Positions 12,669 through 14,277 of a stretch of 14,277 nt of DNA are shown here, one piece after another (the stretch's first letter is position 1; each line of letters opens with the position of its first letter). The translations under genes and the position numbers were made by a program. Origin of the DNA: Deltaproteobacteria bacterium (lineage in GTDB: Bacteria > Desulfobacterota > GWC2-55-46 > UBA9637); assembly GCA_016234985.1 (NCBI GenBank), contig JACRNK010000017.1:1-14277 (forward strand), read 5' to 3'. Below the pieces are notes generated by a model, which was not told the origin of the DNA, made no database searches, and was given only the letters and a program-made list of their open reading frames with translations.

Positions 12669-12697
12669 TTGACAAATATTGCAAAGGAGATTAAGTT
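12669..12697 (+). promoter_or_regulatory. probable promoter of the ybgF-LysM operon
   Basis: TTGACA (12669-12674) is followed after 17 bases by TAAGTT (12692-12697), a perfect -35 with a weak -10. The start would fall near 12704, about 20 bases before the ATG of the lipoprotein gene, whose ribosome site is AGGGG. Consensus match by eye only. Confidence 0.45.
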
Positions 12698-12725
12698 TTG
12701 ATTCGTAGAAACAGCAGGGGTAACT

Positions 12726-13436
12726 ATGAGACAGTTATTGTTTTTTTTTGCTCTGATAAGTTTGCTGATTCCAGGCTGTGCAGGCTTACAGCAGGAGCAA
12801 ACATTAAAGGATATCAAATCCCGCCTGTCTGAATTGGAAAAAGCGCAGCTTAAAACCAATGCAGGCATGGAGGAATTAAACAATAAATTCCTTCTGATCC
12901 ATGAGCAGGTTGACAGCAATAAAAAAACTATCGCTGAATTGAAGGCTATGGCTGTGCCGGTTATGCCGCCTGAGGAACTGAAGGTTGTCAAGCTTGAGGC
13001 CGAAGAGGTAAAAAAACCGGAAACAAGAAGAAAAGAGACTGTAAAAAACGAACCTGCGCCAAGCCCGGAAGCCCTCTACAATCAGGCGCAAAATCTGTTT
13101 ATGGCCGGCAAATTAGCCGAATCAATTGACAAGTTTGCCGATTTTATCCTCCATTACCCCAAACACACCTTGGCGGACAATGCCCAGTACTGGATTGGAG
13201 AAACATACTATTCTCAGAAGGAATATCAAAGGTCCGTAGTGGAGTTTAAAAAGGTGGTGGACAATTACCCGAACGAGAACAAGGCGCCTGACGCGCTTTT
13301 GAAGGTAGGGTTCTCATATCTGGAGCTTAACAGCAGAGAAAAAGCGGCAGAGGCTTTAAAATTGCTCATAGAAAAATATCCGTCGTCTGAAGCAGCGGCA
13401 AGGGCAAAGTCAAAATTACAGGAACTCCAAAAATAG
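12726..13436 (+). CDS. ybgF: YbgF/CpoB-like periplasmic lipoprotein with TPR repeats
   Basis: CpoB/YbgF works with the Tol-Pal system in the periplasm to couple peptidoglycan synthesis to outer-membrane constriction during division. The 236 residues show the family layout. A signal peptide is followed by a lipobox-like LLIPGC with the cysteine at 18 (proline at -2 is unusual). A heptad-rich coiled coil at about 24-72 would give the trimerisation region. A charged, proline-containing linker spans about 75-113. Three TPR-type repeats fill about 115-236, the first reading LYNQAQNLFMAGKLAESIDKF. Many YbgF proteins are soluble periplasmic proteins; here the cysteine suggests membrane anchoring. 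The stop is 14 bases before the LysM gene, so the two form an operon. Tol and Pal genes are not in the window, so a general TPR lipoprotein (BamD-like) is the alternative. Confidence 0.85.
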   Translation: MRQLLFFFALISLLIPGCAGLQQEQTLKDIKSRLSELEKAQLKTNAGMEELNNKFLLIHEQVDSNKKTIAELKAMAVPVMPPEELKVVKLEAEEVKKPETRRKETVKNEPAPSPEALYNQAQNLFMAGKLAESIDKFADFILHYPKHTLADNAQYWIGETYYSQKEYQRSVVEFKKVVDNYPNENKAPDALLKVGFSYLELNSREKAAEALKLLIEKYPSSEAAARAKSKLQELQK

Positions 13437-13450
13437 ACTTAGGAGGAGAT

Positions 13451-14277
13451 ATGAAAACAAAACCGGTTTTTATTTCGTTATGCTTATTGTCGTTTTTATT
13501 GAGTCAAAGCTATGCCTTTGCTCAAGAACAAGAAAAACATGAAAGAGAAGGAAGCTATACTGTCCAGATAGGCGATACGCTCTGGGATATATCTAAAAGA
13601 TTCTTAAATAACCCTTTCAAATGGGAGGACTTGTGGAAGGCAAATCCCTCTATTGCAAATCCGCATCTCATTTATCCGGGTGATACAATTAAAATATTTC
13701 CTTCTGAACCGGTTACAGCAGGAGAAAAGGCTAAACAAGGCGCTGTAGAGGCTGTGCCTGAAAAACTACCGGTTGAAAAGCTGCAAAAATCAGAAGAAGC
13801 GCCTTCTGTAATGCCCAAAACAGAAGAAGAGAAACCAAAAGAGGAAATGGCGCCCTCCCCACCTCCTGTTATAACTGAGGAGAAACCAGCGCCGCAGCCA
13901 ATTCCTGAGGTTGTAAAAATTTCCTCTGCAATGATGGAAAGACATGGTTTGATATCTGCCAAAGATATGAAAGGCAGCGGCACAATTATAGGTTCAAAAG
14001 AAGAAAGGCTCTTGTTGTCTCAAGGCGATATCATTTACATCTCTCTTTCAAAAGGAACAGAGGTGATAGACGGCGATAAATTTATTATCTTTACAACCAC
14101 AGGCGAGGTAAAACACCCGGTAACTGAAAAGCCGGCAGGGTTTTTGACAGACACATTGGGCATATTGGAGGTTACAAAGGTCGAAAAAGACGGGGTAATT
14201 ACAGCGCAGATAGTAAAATCTTACAAAGAAATATTAAAAGGGGCAAGGCTTAAATTCTATGAACCGCCTGTAAAAGA
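13451..14277 (+). CDS. secreted LysM-domain protein (3' end outside window)
   Basis: 275 codons are visible; the frame is open at the window edge. The start is clear: AGGAGGAGAT stands directly before the ATG. A signal peptide (MKTKPVFISLCLLSFLLSQS, cleavage probably after AFA near residue 24) is followed by one LysM domain at about 35-82 (YTVQIGDTLWDISKRF, then NPHLIYPGDTIKIF), which binds peptidoglycan. Next comes a proline- and glutamate-rich linker of about 75 residues, probably unstructured. The region from about 155 on (MMERHGLISAKDMKGSGTII, then strand-rich sequence with LLLSQGDIIYISL) looks like a beta-rich domain that I cannot name. LysM proteins with this layout occur in Gram-negative anaerobes. 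Its place after the ybgF-like gene suggests a role in the cell envelope. Confidence 0.9.
   Translation, partial: MKTKPVFISLCLLSFLLSQSYAFAQEQEKHEREGSYTVQIGDTLWDISKRFLNNPFKWEDLWKANPSIANPHLIYPGDTIKIFPSEPVTAGEKAKQGAVEAVPEKLPVEKLQKSEEAPSVMPKTEEEKPKEEMAPSPPPVITEEKPAPQPIPEVVKISSAMMERHGLISAKDMKGSGTIIGSKEERLLLSQGDIIYISLSKGTEVIDGDKFIIFTTTGEVKHPVTEKPAGFLTDTLGILEVTKVEKDGVITAQIVKSYKEILKGARLKFYEPPVK

Noticed and set aside
12623..12694. 23-codon plus-strand ORF starting MSRKMWDW with GGGG upstream
   Set aside because: It overlaps both divergent promoter candidates between the aminotransferase and ybgF genes and has no upstream promoter of its own. Probably chance.

Overview
The window is bacterial DNA from a Gram-negative organism. 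A YbgF/CpoB-type lipoprotein implies a Tol-Pal outer-membrane system. Base composition is moderate and A+T-leaning, Shine-Dalgarno sites are strong, and a class V aminotransferase, serA and hisZ lie close together. This would suit a Nitrospirota- or Desulfobacterota-like anaerobe, but that placement is a weak inference from gene content.

Layout. (1) 1-2452, minus strand: hisZ (cut by the window edge) and serA, overlapping by 7 bases, a biosynthetic pair for histidine and serine. (2) 2453-3304: a decay zone. It holds a palindromic repeat, a 13-codon relic of an aminotransferase tail, a probable new promoter for serA, a broken transposase-like helix-turn-helix fragment and the C-terminal remnant of a YqhA-like membrane protein. 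(3) 3305-10338, minus strand: a tightly packed operon. In transcription order it has a 47-codon leader ORF carrying eight copies of a pentanucleotide repeat and a terminator, a 116-aa and a 68-aa protein of unknown family, a 419-aa protein with two V4R-like ligand-binding regions, a PAS hybrid histidine kinase with two receiver domains, a lone HPt protein, and an 885-aa fusion of receiver, PilB/GspE-type ATPase and receiver. (4) 10491-11319, plus strand: a MntA-HepT type toxin-antitoxin pair. (5) 11388-12536, minus strand: the intact class V aminotransferase with its own promoter and terminator. (6) 12726 to the end, plus strand: a ybgF-like lipoprotein gene and the start of a secreted LysM protein.

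How it fits together. The aminotransferase and serA most likely once formed one serine-biosynthesis operon. Regions 3 and 4 now separate them. The last 13 codons of the aminotransferase occur twice, once at each edge of this 8.9-kb interval, with only synonymous differences. The central operon reads as a cytosolic phosphorelay: V4R protein as candidate ligand sensor, then kinase His, receiver Asp, HPt His, and receiver Asp on a motor ATPase. No DNA-binding output domain and no pilus or secretion partners are present. The leader's repeat count sets whether a small ORF is read through the terminator hairpin, so the operon could be phase-variable through attenuation. Two other repeat families sit in frame inside the kinase and ATPase genes of the same operon.
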